64,000 nt of DNA from Anaerococcus porci (GTDB lineage Bacteria > Bacillota > Clostridia > Tissierellales > Peptoniphilaceae): NCBI RefSeq assembly GCF_009696575.1, contig NZ_VULQ01000005.1, positions 62,001 to 126,000 of the forward strand, read 5' to 3'. The translations under genes and the position numbers were made by a program. This document shows positions 1 through 8,786 of the stretch, one piece after another (positions within the stretch are counted from its first letter, which is position 1; the number at the start of each line of letters is the position of its first letter). Under the pieces are notes generated by a model. That model was not told the origin of the DNA. It saw only the letters and a program-made list of their open reading frames with translations, and did not search any database.

Positions 1-724
1 CATATTGATGTGTCATTGGTTCTTTTGGTTTAGGTTCGATTAAAAATGGCACTTTATGTCCAATTTTATCAGAATAGTCTATAGCCATATGGAAAAATCT
101 TGCCATATTATCTAATTCTAATCCGTAATTTGTATTAATTAAGGATTCATATCCTTCTCTACCTCCCCAGAATACATAGTTATCACCATTAAGTTTTTTG
201 CTAATATCAATACCTTTTTTTACTTGAGCAGCTGCATAAGCAAATACATCAGCATTATTACTTGTAGCAGCACCATTAACATACCTTGGATGAGTAAACA
301 TATTTGCAGTATTCCAAAGAAGTTTTTTATCATATTCTTTCATCTTATCTTTGATTATATCTGTCATCTCATCAAGATTATCGAAAAATTCTTGTAAACT
401 ATTCCCTTGATCAGCAATATCTACATCATGGAAGCAGAAAAAATCAACATTCATTTTTGATAGTATTTCAAAAAAGGCATCAGCTCTATTTTTTGTAGTT
501 TCTTTAGTTGTTCTTCCAAACCAATTTCTTTTATAAGTTCCAACACCAAATGGATCAGAACCGTCAGCTGTCATAGTATGCCAATAGGCAAGAGCAAATC
601 TTAAATGTTCCCTCATTGATTTTCCAAGAATTACTTCATTTGGACTATAGTAGCGGTAAGAAAATGGGTTCTTTGAATCTTTTCCTTCATATTTTATTTC
701 TTTAATATTGTTAAAAAAAGTCAT
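1..724 (-). CDS. xylA: xylose isomerase, C-terminal part missing (window edge)
   Basis: Interconverts D-xylose and D-xylulose in the cytoplasm. Only the first 241 codons are in the window. The N-terminus (MTFFNNIKEIKYEGKDSKNP) and the segments FCFHDVDIA (His99, Asp102 by my count, the ring-opening His/Asp pair), NMFTHPRYVNGAATSNNADV and VFWGGREGYE are characteristic of class II xylose isomerases of about 440 aa. The ATG at 724 follows an AGGAG ribosome site with good spacing. It diverges from the alpha-xylosidase/PTS operon, and each side has a XylR-like operator, so both are probably induced by xylose. No xylulokinase or xylR gene is visible; they may lie left of the window. Confidence 0.96.
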   Translation of the reverse strand, partial: MTFFNNIKEIKYEGKDSKNPFSYRYYSPNEVILGKSMREHLRFALAYWHTMTADGSDPFGVGTYKRNWFGRTTKETTKNRADAFFEILSKMNVDFFCFHDVDIADQGNSLQEFFDNLDEMTDIIKDKMKEYDKKLLWNTANMFTHPRYVNGAATSNNADVFAYAAAQVKKGIDISKKLNGDNYVFWGGREGYESLINTNYGLELDNMARFFHMAIDYSDKIGHKVPFLIEPKPKEPMTHQY

Positions 725-748
725 TTTTTCTCCTTTTTAATGCACTAG

Positions 749-772
749 TTAGTAAATAATTAAAACAAACTA
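749..772. promoter_or_regulatory. XylR-like operator 1 (xylA side)
   Basis: A 24-bp imperfect palindrome begins TTAGTAAA and ends AACAAACTA. This matches the TTAGTTT...AACAAACTAA form recognised by ROK-family XylR repressors of Firmicutes. It lies just downstream of the xylA -10. A near-identical 24-bp element sits at 970-993 beside the opposite promoter. Confidence 0.7.
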
Positions 773-781
773 TTTGTTTAT

Positions 782-809
782 ATTATAATACTATTTTAAA
801 AAAAGTAAA
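782..809 (-). promoter_or_regulatory. xylA promoter
   Basis: On the minus strand a -35 TTTACT (804-809) and -10 TATAAT (782-787) are 16 bp apart. The predicted start near 775 is right at the edge of the XylR-like operator at 749-772, so bound repressor would block initiation or escape. Confidence 0.65.
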
Positions 810-936
810 GATTTTTAAATATCTAATTAATTTTTAAAACATAAAGTAAGTTTTGCAATCATTGAAAATAGTGTAGTTAAGGATGAAAAGTATTCTGTAT
901 AATAGATATCACTATTATCAAATAAAATTAGAATGC

Positions 937-965
937 TTTACTTTTTAAAAAATATATGCTATACT
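937..965 (+). promoter_or_regulatory. promoter of the alpha-xylosidase/PTS operon
   Basis: TTTACT (937-942) and TATACT (960-965) have an ideal 17-bp spacing. The predicted start near 972 lies inside operator 2 and leaves a leader of about 48 nt before the TTG start at 1020. A TATAAT at 898-903 is an alternative -10 but has no good -35. Confidence 0.65.
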
Positions 966-969
966 TCAG

Positions 970-993
970 TTAGTAAAATATACAAACAAACTA
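970..993. promoter_or_regulatory. XylR-like operator 2 (alpha-xylosidase operon)
   Basis: A 24-bp element begins TTAGTAAAAT and ends AACAAACTA, aligning with the element at 749-772. Its position just after the -10 is what a repressor needs. Because it lies upstream of the ribosome site, it also argues that translation starts at 1020 and not at an earlier in-frame codon. Confidence 0.7.
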
Positions 994-1019
994 TTTTTGG
1001 TGTCATTAAGGAGGTTAAA

Positions 1020-3086
1020 TTGATTGTTACAAGTGATCATAAATTAATAAAAAAATATGATGGTGAATTAATAATCATAGAACCATGGGGAAATAATTCA
1101 TTGAGATTTAGAGCTTTTCCGGCAGGTAAACTTATAGATGAAAACTTTGCGTTATTAGTTCCTGAAAATAATTACGAAGAAGTAGAGATTAAGAAACTTG
1201 ATTCTGAAGAATATTATATTAGGAATGGAAATATTTATGCTATTTTAGATCACAGAGATAGAATAACATATTATAACAATAATGGAGATATTTTATTAAA
1301 AGAGTTTATAAGGTTAAGAGCAGTAAAACATGATGATGGTTCAGAAGATGTTGGAACAATTCAAGTAACTCGCGATTTTAATTCTACTTTGAAATTGAAA
1401 TCAAGACAATATAGAGCGAATTTTGGTGGAGATTTTGAAATAACTACAAGATTTGAATCTAATAATTCTGAAAAAATATTTGGTATGGGTCAATATCAAC
1501 ATGAGTTTTTAGATTTAAAATATACAAGCTTAGAATTAGCTCAAAGAAATTCTCAAATTTCTGTGCCTTTTTATATATCTAATTTGAACTATGGATTTCT
1601 TTGGAATAATCCTGGTATAGGAATAGTTAATTTTGCAAAGAATCTAACTGAGTGGAATATGAAATCTACTTATAGTATTGATTATTGGATTACGTCAGAA
1701 GATACACCTAAAAAACTAATTAATAATTATACTGAAGTTACAGGTAGGGTACCAATAATGCCAAAAAAACTTCTTGGTTTATGGCAGAGTAAATTAAGGT
1801 ATAGAACTCCAGAAGAAGTATTAGATGTAGTAAAGAGGTATAAGGAAAAAAATATTCAATTATCTACTATAGCTATAGATTATTTTCATTGGTCACATCA
1901 AGGAGAATATAGGTTTGATGAAAATTTCTGGCCTAATCCTGAGAAGCTAGTAGATGAATTAAAAAATAATTACAAAGTTGAGCCAATAATTTCAGTATGG
2001 CCAACAGTTCAATCTGATGCAGAAAATTATGATGTTTACTTAGAAGAAGGTTATATGGTAAATGTTAATAGAGGTGTTAGATTGACAATGCAAATTCAAG
2101 GTACAACAGTTTTTGTTGACACAACTAATCCCGAAGCAACAGAATATGTTTGGAGTTTGTTAAAGAAAAACTATAAGGACAAGGGAATAGATTATTACTG
2201 GATAGATGTAGCTGAACCAGGTTATGCAGTATACGACTTTGATAATTATAGATACTACAAAGGAACAGTACAACAAGTAGGTAATTTATATCCCATTGGT
2301 TATCTAAAAATGATATATGATGGCAATAAGGATTATGTTGATTCTGTAGTTACCTTAGTAAGAGGAGCATGGGCAGGAGCACAAAGATATGGTGCTTTGG
2401 CATGGTCAGGAGATATAGATAGCTCTTTTAAGGCTTTGAGAAATCAAGTTAATACAGGATTAAATGTTGGTTTAGCTGGACTTCCTTGGTGGACTACAGA
2501 TACTGGTGGATTTCATGGTGGAGATCCAAGAAATCCTACATTTAGACAATTAATTGTTAGATGGTTTCAATATTCAACTTTTTCACCGATTTTGAGAATG
2601 CACGGTGATAGACTTCCTCACAGTAAATCTTTATCAAATAGCGGAGGAGGAAAAATGCCTACAGGTGCTCCAAATGAGATATGGTCATATGGAGAAGAAG
2701 CCGAAAATATATTTATAAAATATTTAAATATAAGAGAAATAATTAGAGAATATATTTATGATTTGATGGTTGATGCACATGAAACAGGAAATCCACTAAT
2801 GAGAACATTATTCTATGAATTTCCTAGCGATAAAGAATCATGGAACACTGACAATGAATATATGTTTGGAGAAGATTTATTAGTAGCTCCTATTATTTAT
2901 GAAAATTGTTATGAAAGAAAAGTATATTTTCCAAAAGATAACAATTGGATAGATATATTTGATAAAAAAATATATGAAGGCGGTAAAACATATATTATAA
3001 ATGCACCAATTGATAAAATACCAGTATTTGTTAAATTTAGTGCTTTAGATAAATTTAAAGATTTAGTTGATTTTTTAAATAAGTAA
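1020..3086 (+). CDS. GH31 alpha-xylosidase-like glycosidase (first copy)
   Basis: A glycoside hydrolase family 31 enzyme of 688 aa, expected to release alpha-linked xylose inside the cell. The TIM-barrel nucleophile motif WIDVAEPG (Asp396) and the acid/base motif MHGDR (Asp530) match XylS-type alpha-xylosidases. There is no signal peptide. I chose the TTG at 1020, which directly follows AAGGAGG; the open frame runs further upstream, to 933, but that stretch holds the promoter and operator. It is followed 7 nt later by a second GH31 gene, then a mannose-type PTS. XylR-like operators and divergent xylA make a xylose-containing sugar the likely substrate. The linkage cannot be read from the sequence, and alpha-glucosidase activity is possible. 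Confidence 0.88.
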   Translation: MIVTSDHKLIKKYDGELIIIEPWGNNSLRFRAFPAGKLIDENFALLVPENNYEEVEIKKLDSEEYYIRNGNIYAILDHRDRITYYNNNGDILLKEFIRLRAVKHDDGSEDVGTIQVTRDFNSTLKLKSRQYRANFGGDFEITTRFESNNSEKIFGMGQYQHEFLDLKYTSLELAQRNSQISVPFYISNLNYGFLWNNPGIGIVNFAKNLTEWNMKSTYSIDYWITSEDTPKKLINNYTEVTGRVPIMPKKLLGLWQSKLRYRTPEEVLDVVKRYKEKNIQLSTIAIDYFHWSHQGEYRFDENFWPNPEKLVDELKNNYKVEPIISVWPTVQSDAENYDVYLEEGYMVNVNRGVRLTMQIQGTTVFVDTTNPEATEYVWSLLKKNYKDKGIDYYWIDVAEPGYAVYDFDNYRYYKGTVQQVGNLYPIGYLKMIYDGNKDYVDSVVTLVRGAWAGAQRYGALAWSGDIDSSFKALRNQVNTGLNVGLAGLPWWTTDTGGFHGGDPRNPTFRQLIVRWFQYSTFSPILRMHGDRLPHSKSLSNSGGGKMPTGAPNEIWSYGEEAENIFIKYLNIREIIREYIYDLMVDAHETGNPLMRTLFYEFPSDKESWNTDNEYMFGEDLLVAPIIYENCYERKVYFPKDNNWIDIFDKKIYEGGKTYIINAPIDKIPVFVKFSALDKFKDLVDFLNK

Positions 3087-3093
3087 AAGTGAT

Positions 3094-5169
3094 ATGAGCA
3101 AAATAAATGATTTTGAAATAAAGTTAGATGATTATCGAGCTTTAATATATAAAGAGAATTTTTATTTAGAGTTGCAAACAGTTGGAGAAAATGCTATTAG
3201 GGTTAGGGCGTCCAAGCAACTAGATAGTTTAGAAGAAAAAAATGTAAATCTAAAATACGAAAATCACAAAAATTGTAAATTATATTTTGAAAAAAAAGAA
3301 GAAAATTTGGTATTTATTAATAATAAATTACAAACAAAATTTGATGGTAATAGTCTTACATTTAATAATGGTATAGATTTTTTAAAAGAATACTCAAAAG
3401 TACAAAATAATGTAAGAAGAACAATGGAAAATTATAAGTTGGTGCCATTAAAGGATATAGAAGAATCTTTTTCATTAAATATAGGTGCTTATGAATTTTT
3501 AAATATAGGAAAAAATATATGTAAAGCAAATCTTAGATTTTATGGTGATAAGAATGAAAAAATATTTGGTATGGGTGGTTATCAAAGCGAAAAATTAAAC
3601 AAAAATGGTCAGATATTGGAGCTAATGCAAAGAAATTCACAAACAACAATGCCTGCATATCTTTCTAATAAAGGTTACGGATTTATTTGGAATAGTCCTG
3701 CTGTTGGAAAAGTATTTTTTGGTAATAATGAATTTTTTTGGGAATCTTTTAATAGCGATATTATTGACTATACAATAGTAATTGGCGAAAATCCAAAAGA
3801 AATAATAGAAACCATATCTAGTTTTTTGGGAAAAGCTCCTATGATAGATAAAAGTCTTCTTGGTTTATGGCAAAGTAAACTTAGATATCAAACTTCAGAG
3901 GAACTCTTAGATGTATATCAAAAATATTTATCCAAAAATATAATACCTTCTGTAATGGTTATTGATTATTTTCATTGGACAGAAGAAGGAGATTTTAAAT
4001 TTGATGACAAATATTGGAAAAATATTAAAGAAGTAGCAGATTTTATGCACAAAAATGGTACTAAATTGATGGTTTCAGTTTGGCCTACAGTTGCCAGGAA
4101 ATCTGAAAATTTCCAATATTATAATAAAAATTCATTATTATTAGATGGAGAGAATTCAAAAATATTTAATGGTAAATATATACTAGATTTCTCTAAGAAA
4201 TTAGCAAATGAATTTGTTGTTGATAAGCTTCAGAAAAATTATATAGATAAAGGAGTTGACTTATTTTGGGCTGATCAAGCTGAGCCTGAGATGGATGAGT
4301 ACAATCATTTTAACTATGGATTTTCAAATGAGAATATGAGTAAAAATGCCAATTTATATCCAATATATTATGCTAAGACAATTAGCTCAGTAACAAATCA
4401 AAATTATCCTACTCTGATTAGATCATCTTGGTTAGGATCACAAAAATATGGAACATTATTGTGGTCTGGAGATATAGATTCTACATTTTCATCACTAAAA
4501 AGACAGATACAATTTGCCATAAGCGTAGGTCTATCAGGTCAGTCTTGGTGGACCAGTGATATAGGTGGATTTCATAGTGGAAACTCTGAAAGTGATTATT
4601 TTAGACAGCTACTAATTAGATGGTTTCAATTTGCAGTTTTCTCTCCTATATTAAGAATGCATGGTGATAGACAACCTCACTTTGGAAGAATTGGAAATAG
4701 TGGAGGTGGAGTAAGAACCAGTGGATCAGCTAATGAAATCTGGTCGTTTGGACCGGAGGTTGAAAGAATACTAATTTCTTATACAAAGTTAAGAGAAGAT
4801 TTGATTGAATATATTTATAACTTATATAAAGAAGCTTCTGACAGAGGATTGCCTTTAGTAAGACCATTATTTTTAGAATATCCTAATATAGAAGAAACTT
4901 GGGATGAAAGATATCAGTATTTTTTTGGAGAAGATTTAATAATTTGTCCAGTTACAAATTATAACATAAAAGAAATGGATGTATTAATACCAGATGATAA
5001 CTGGGTTGATGCTTACACAAAAAATAAAGCCTTGAAAGGCAAGAACAAGATTAAATTAAACTTAGAAGTTATACCGATATTTATTAAAGAAAACAGTAAA
5101 TACTTCGATTATATTTCTTCAGCATTTGATAAGTTAAAGGAGGATTTAAATGTCGTTACAATTAGTTAG
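3094..5169 (+). CDS. GH31 alpha-xylosidase-like glycosidase (second copy)
   Basis: A 691-aa GH31 enzyme, clearly paralogous to its upstream neighbour: shared blocks include EKIFGMG, LLGLWQSKLRY, VMVIDYFHW-type and RMHGDR. Nucleophile motif FWADQAEPE (Asp394) and acid motif HGDR (Asp525) are intact. No signal peptide, so it is cytoplasmic. The 3' end overlaps the PTS IIB start by 20 nt, so translation is probably coupled. Two active paralogues side by side suggest two linkages or two successive xylosyl units, or one enzyme acting on phosphorylated and the other on free product. The substrate is inference. Confidence 0.88.
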   Translation: MSKINDFEIKLDDYRALIYKENFYLELQTVGENAIRVRASKQLDSLEEKNVNLKYENHKNCKLYFEKKEENLVFINNKLQTKFDGNSLTFNNGIDFLKEYSKVQNNVRRTMENYKLVPLKDIEESFSLNIGAYEFLNIGKNICKANLRFYGDKNEKIFGMGGYQSEKLNKNGQILELMQRNSQTTMPAYLSNKGYGFIWNSPAVGKVFFGNNEFFWESFNSDIIDYTIVIGENPKEIIETISSFLGKAPMIDKSLLGLWQSKLRYQTSEELLDVYQKYLSKNIIPSVMVIDYFHWTEEGDFKFDDKYWKNIKEVADFMHKNGTKLMVSVWPTVARKSENFQYYNKNSLLLDGENSKIFNGKYILDFSKKLANEFVVDKLQKNYIDKGVDLFWADQAEPEMDEYNHFNYGFSNENMSKNANLYPIYYAKTISSVTNQNYPTLIRSSWLGSQKYGTLLWSGDIDSTFSSLKRQIQFAISVGLSGQSWWTSDIGGFHSGNSESDYFRQLLIRWFQFAVFSPILRMHGDRQPHFGRIGNSGGGVRTSGSANEIWSFGPEVERILISYTKLREDLIEYIYNLYKEASDRGLPLVRPLFLEYPNIEETWDERYQYFFGEDLIICPVTNYNIKEMDVLIPDDNWVDAYTKNKALKGKNKIKLNLEVIPIFIKENSKYFDYISSAFDKLKEDLNVVTIS

Positions 5170-5623
5170 AATAGATCAAAGATTAGTTCATGGAATAGTT
5201 GTTACACAATATACAAGCGCAACAAAAGCTAAGAGAATTATGGTGGTTGATGATGTTATATGTGATGATGAAACTCAAAAAAATTTAATGAGAATGAGTA
5301 AACCTGCAGGAACAGGAATGTCAATAATAAGCACTGAAACAGCCATTAAAAATTTCGGTATAGGAAAATATGATAATCACAATGTATTAATAGTAGTAAA
5401 AGAACCAGAAACTGTTTTAAAATTAATCGAAGGTGGAGTAAAAATACCTGAAGTTGATATAGGAATAGTATTTAATACACCTAACAGTGAGCCAATAGTT
5501 AATCAAGTATATTTGAATGATAAACAAAAGAAGGATTTAAAAAAAATAGAAGAATTAGGTGTTCCAGTTTATTTTCAATATGTACCTACAAATCCAAAAG
5601 AAGAGCTTAGCAAATATATTTAA
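5150..5623 (+). CDS. PTS mannose/sorbose-family EIIB
   Basis: A 157-aa cytoplasmic phosphocarrier. The N-terminus LVRIDQRLVHGIV contains the phospho-accepting histidine (His14), in the position typical of Man-family IIB (R-I-D-x-R-L-x-H-G). It receives phosphate from the IIA encoded at 7275 and passes it to the sugar through IIC/IID. Good AAGGAGG ribosome site inside the end of the second GH31 gene. Confidence 0.92.
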   Translation: MSLQLVRIDQRLVHGIVVTQYTSATKAKRIMVVDDVICDDETQKNLMRMSKPAGTGMSIISTETAIKNFGIGKYDNHNVLIVVKEPETVLKLIEGGVKIPEVDIGIVFNTPNSEPIVNQVYLNDKQKKDLKKIEELGVPVYFQYVPTNPKEELSKYI

Positions 5624-5632
5624 GGAGTTATT

Positions 5633-6421
5633 ATGAGTGAAGTTTTACAAAATATTTTAATAATCTTATTGCCAATGTGGGCATTAATCGATAATAGAGG
5701 AATAACAATAATAAACCACTGGCCTATAACAGTTGGATTAATAGCTGGTTTGATAATGGGAGATCTAAAAGCTGCTCTTCATATAGCCGGAACTTTTCAA
5801 TTGATGAGCCTGGGTGTTGCCGCATTAGGAGGATCTTCAGTACCTGACTATGCACTAGCTACAGTAGTAGCAATATACTTACATGGAAGAAGTGGGATAG
5901 ATATAGGGGCATCTGTAACAGTTGGTTTATCAGTAGGAATTTTGGCTATTAACTTAGATATACTAACAAGAACACTAAACTCATTTGTTACAAATAAATC
6001 AAAACAATTATTGCATCAAAAGAAATTCGCACAATCTAAATATATAAATTTCATTTCAATATTATTTGTTGCATTGCAAGGATTTATTCCAATGATAATA
6101 TTGGTATTATGGGGGCAAACAGCAGTTACTAGCATAGTGAAAATAATTCCTGAATGGGTTACAAATGGTTTGAATATTGCAGGAGGAATGTTACCGGTAG
6201 TCGGAGTCGTGATGCTTCTAAGATACATGCCTATTAAACAATATTTCTGGGCGGTTCTTATAGGATTTGTATTCTCAGCATATTTGAAGTTACCTATATT
6301 AGGAGTTTCAATCCTTGGTTTAGCTTTAGCTTTATTTACTTATAATTACTTAATAAATAGAAATCAAGTAGCTTTGAATCATAATACAATCGAAGAAATG
6401 GGGGATGATTGGGATGAATAA
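5633..6421 (+). CDS. PTS mannose/sorbose-family EIIC
   Basis: A 262-aa polytopic membrane protein with the Man-family IIC pattern of glycine-rich hydrophobic segments (for example the GLIMGDLKAALHIAGTFQL region). Together with IID it forms the translocation channel. It starts 9 nt after IIB with an AAGGAG ribosome site. The last codons overlap the IID start, as in other Man-type operons. Sugar specificity cannot be read from sequence; context suggests an alpha-xyloside. Confidence 0.92.
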   Translation: MSEVLQNILIILLPMWALIDNRGITIINHWPITVGLIAGLIMGDLKAALHIAGTFQLMSLGVAALGGSSVPDYALATVVAIYLHGRSGIDIGASVTVGLSVGILAINLDILTRTLNSFVTNKSKQLLHQKKFAQSKYINFISILFVALQGFIPMIILVLWGQTAVTSIVKIIPEWVTNGLNIAGGMLPVVGVVMLLRYMPIKQYFWAVLIGFVFSAYLKLPILGVSILGLALALFTYNYLINRNQVALNHNTIEEMGDDWDE

Positions 6422-7241
6422 TAATTTAGAAAATAAGGAAAAAATACTAACAAAAAAAGATCATACAAAAACGGCTTTAAAATGTTCTTTTATAGGTAGT
6501 AACAATATAAACTATGGTACTCTTCAAGGAACAGGATATGCATGGGCAATTCATGATGCACTTAGAAAAATATATCCAGATGATGATGAGTTTATAAAAG
6601 CAATGGACGTTGAATATGAATATTTCAATTCAACACCTTATGTGATTCCACTAATAATGGGAGCAGATGTAGCTATGCAAGAGCAAAAAAAATCTGATTC
6701 TTTAGAGGCCGTAAGATCTATAAAAACATCACTAATGGGACCGCTGGCTGGTGTTGGAGATTCTATATTATGGGTTTTATATCCAACAATCATGGGATCA
6801 ATAGGAGGATATCTAGCGCTAGAGGGTAATCCTTTAGGAGCTATTATTTGGATAATACTTAACTGTTTTTTAGTACTAATGAGATTAAAATTCTATAAAT
6901 TAGGTTATAATTCAGGTACAAGACTAGTGACAGATTTATCAAAAAAATTAAACGTATTTACAGATGCTGCATCCGTAATGGGACTATCAGTAGTAGGTAG
7001 TCTTATAGCTACAGCCATTAAAGTGTATACATCAGTTGAATTTAAATTTGGTGATGTAACAATGAATTTACAAGAACAAATATTTGATGCGGTATTACCT
7101 TCATTACTACCTGTATTGCTAGTAGGTTTAGTTTATTGGCTAATGGAAAAGAAAAAAATTGGATTTTTAGGAATAATAATTGGGATAATTATAGTATGTT
7201 TAGTGTGCTCCTACTTTAATATATTGAGTGTTGCACCTTAA
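6414..7241 (+). CDS. PTS mannose/sorbose-family EIID
   Basis: A 275-aa membrane subunit, found only in Man-family systems. It has the conserved soluble N-terminal half (AMDVEYEYFNSTPYVIPLIM; SIKTSLMGPLAGVGDSILW) and C-terminal hydrophobic segments. I prefer ATG 6414, 9 nt after a GGGGG ribosome site; ATG 6405 in the same frame is too close to it. It overlaps the end of IIC by 8 nt. Confidence 0.92.
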   Translation: MNNNLENKEKILTKKDHTKTALKCSFIGSNNINYGTLQGTGYAWAIHDALRKIYPDDDEFIKAMDVEYEYFNSTPYVIPLIMGADVAMQEQKKSDSLEAVRSIKTSLMGPLAGVGDSILWVLYPTIMGSIGGYLALEGNPLGAIIWIILNCFLVLMRLKFYKLGYNSGTRLVTDLSKKLNVFTDAASVMGLSVVGSLIATAIKVYTSVEFKFGDVTMNLQEQIFDAVLPSLLPVLLVGLVYWLMEKKKIGFLGIIIGIIIVCLVCSYFNILSVAP

Positions 7242-7274
7242 ATAAGCACAAAATATTTTAAGGAGTTAATAAAT

Positions 7275-7694
7275 ATGAGTAAAATAATAATATCATCTCA
7301 TCACAATCTAGCTTTAGGATTAAAAGATACATTAAGTTATATATTACCATCATTTAAAGATGTAATAGCTATACCCGCTTATGTTGATGAAAGGAAACTA
7401 GAAGATTTAGTAAATGATGCTTTAGAAAATATAGATAAAGATGAACAAATATTCGTCTTTACCGATATGTTAGGCGGTTCAGTTAACCAAGAATTTGCTA
7501 AAAAAATTCCAAGAGAAAATTATTATCTAATAACTGGGTTGAATTTACCACTATTATTAAGCGTTGCATTAAGTTTACAAAATGGAAATTTATCAGAACA
7601 AGATTTGAAAGAATTAATTGAGGAAGCCAAAAATCAAATAATATATGTAAATGATTATATAGATAGTTTAAATATAAGCGAAGATGATGAATGA
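7275..7694 (+). CDS. PTS mannose-family EIIA
   Basis: A 139-aa cytoplasmic phosphocarrier that takes phosphate from HPr. The N-terminus IIISSHHNLALGL carries the active His (His9) and FTDMLGGSVN is the conserved beta-strand/turn motif of IIA-Man. It is the last gene of the operon and is followed by a strong terminator. IIA as a separate final gene completes the set B-C-D-A. Confidence 0.92.
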   Translation: MSKIIISSHHNLALGLKDTLSYILPSFKDVIAIPAYVDERKLEDLVNDALENIDKDEQIFVFTDMLGGSVNQEFAKKIPRENYYLITGLNLPLLLSVALSLQNGNLSEQDLKELIEEAKNQIIYVNDYIDSLNISEDDE

Positions 7695-7759
7695 TTAAAT
7701 TTATTCTATAATAGTATGCAAATTATTATGTCTATTAAACTAAATCCTGGCATGTTATG

Positions 7760-7798
7760 TACCCCTTTACTGGACAAAACCATTAAAGGGGTATTTTT
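7760..7798 (+). terminator. terminator of the xyloside PTS operon
   Basis: Perfect 10-bp stem TACCCCTTTA / TAAAGGGGTA (7760-7769 with 7784-7793), a TGG/CCA extension in the loop, then five T residues. Confidence 0.88.
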
Positions 7799-7806
7799 AT
7801 TAAATA

Positions 7807-8577
7807 TTAAACTATTGTTGCTCCACCATCAACTAGTATGAATTGACCTGTAACATAAGAAGACATATCTGATGCGAAGAATAAAATTGATCCATTAAGT
7901 TCTCCTCTTTTTCCTGGTCTTCCTGTAGGATTTGCCATATTATAAGCTTTTAAGAATTCTTCTGATTTCATAAGAGTATTTGCTGTCATTTCAGATTCAA
8001 ATAATCCTGGCCCTATTGCGTTTACGGTGATATTATATTTAGCATAAGATGCTGCCATACCTTTTGTTAAGCCAAGAACTCCAGCTTTTGAAGCATTATA
8101 TCCATGTCTTATAAATACATCAAGCTTATCTGCTATAACTGAATTTACTGAAGATGTATTTATGATTTTACCATAATTTTTCTCAATCATGTGTGGTACT
8201 ACATATTTAGAAACTAAATAAATACCTGTTAGATTAGTTTCTATAGATTTGTTCCAATCTTCTAAACTTAATTCATGAACACCGCCTCTTACTGCAATAC
8301 CTGCGTTATTAAATAGGATATCTATTTTTCCATAGTGGTCTATAACAGTTTTTATTGCTTCTTTTACACTTTCCTCATCTGTCACATCGCAAGAAACTGC
8401 TATTACATCAGTGTCATTTAAAATCTCTTCTTTTAAAGTATCTAGTTTTTCTTTTCTTCTAGCAAGAATTGCAAGTTTTGCACCTTCTTTAGCAAAACAC
8501 CTTGCAGCATCTGCTCCAAGTCCTGAACTTGCTCCAACTATAACTGCAACCTTATCCTCGATATTATAAGTTTTCAT
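7807..8577 (-). CDS. SDR-family oxidoreductase (gluconate 5-dehydrogenase-like)
   Basis: A 256-aa classical short-chain dehydrogenase/reductase. The Rossmann motif GASSGLG is near residues 15-21, NNAG in the middle, and the catalytic Tyr/Lys motif Y-N-A-S-K follows a Ser-rich strand. The C-terminus ends SSYVTGQFILVDGG. The spacing RHGYNASK and overall look resemble gluconate 5-dehydrogenase/2-deoxy-gluconate dehydrogenase, but SDR substrates are not predictable. It is monocistronic, with a GGAGG ribosome site, between the xyloside and inositol loci; it might handle a keto-sugar from either. Confidence 0.8.
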   Translation of the reverse strand: MKTYNIEDKVAVIVGASSGLGADAARCFAKEGAKLAILARRKEKLDTLKEEILNDTDVIAVSCDVTDEESVKEAIKTVIDHYGKIDILFNNAGIAVRGGVHELSLEDWNKSIETNLTGIYLVSKYVVPHMIEKNYGKIINTSSVNSVIADKLDVFIRHGYNASKAGVLGLTKGMAASYAKYNITVNAIGPGLFESEMTANTLMKSEEFLKAYNMANPTGRPGKRGELNGSILFFASDMSSYVTGQFILVDGGATIV

Positions 8578-8734
8578 TTAATCCTCCTGTAGATTTTTTA
8601 ACTATTTACTTTATATACTTTACCTCTATCAAAAGAATATACAATTATTATATTGTTGGTATTGTTAGCTAAATTTGAATTTTAAAACAAACTTTAGCCT
8701 AAAAATTATTTATATAGGAATTATTTTTAATAAT

Positions 8735-8775
8735 AAAAAAAGTACCGTTGCACTATGTATGTAACGGTACTTTTT
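8735..8775 (-). terminator. terminator of the DeoR regulator gene
   Basis: Stem GTACCGTT / AACGGTAC (8742-8749 with 8763-8770), extended by wobble pairs. It is flanked by A7 on the left (T-tract on the minus strand) and T5 on the right. It lies just past the stop of the regulator at 8787. The rest of the 8578-8786 gap shows only the AT-rich upstream region of the SDR gene. Confidence 0.85.
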
Positions 8776-8786
8776 ATAGCTTTAAA

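Noticed and set aside
933-1019. In-frame upstream extension of the first GH31 protein
   Set aside because: This stretch contains the promoter (937-965) and a XylR-like operator, and the only strong ribosome site is just before the TTG at 1020.
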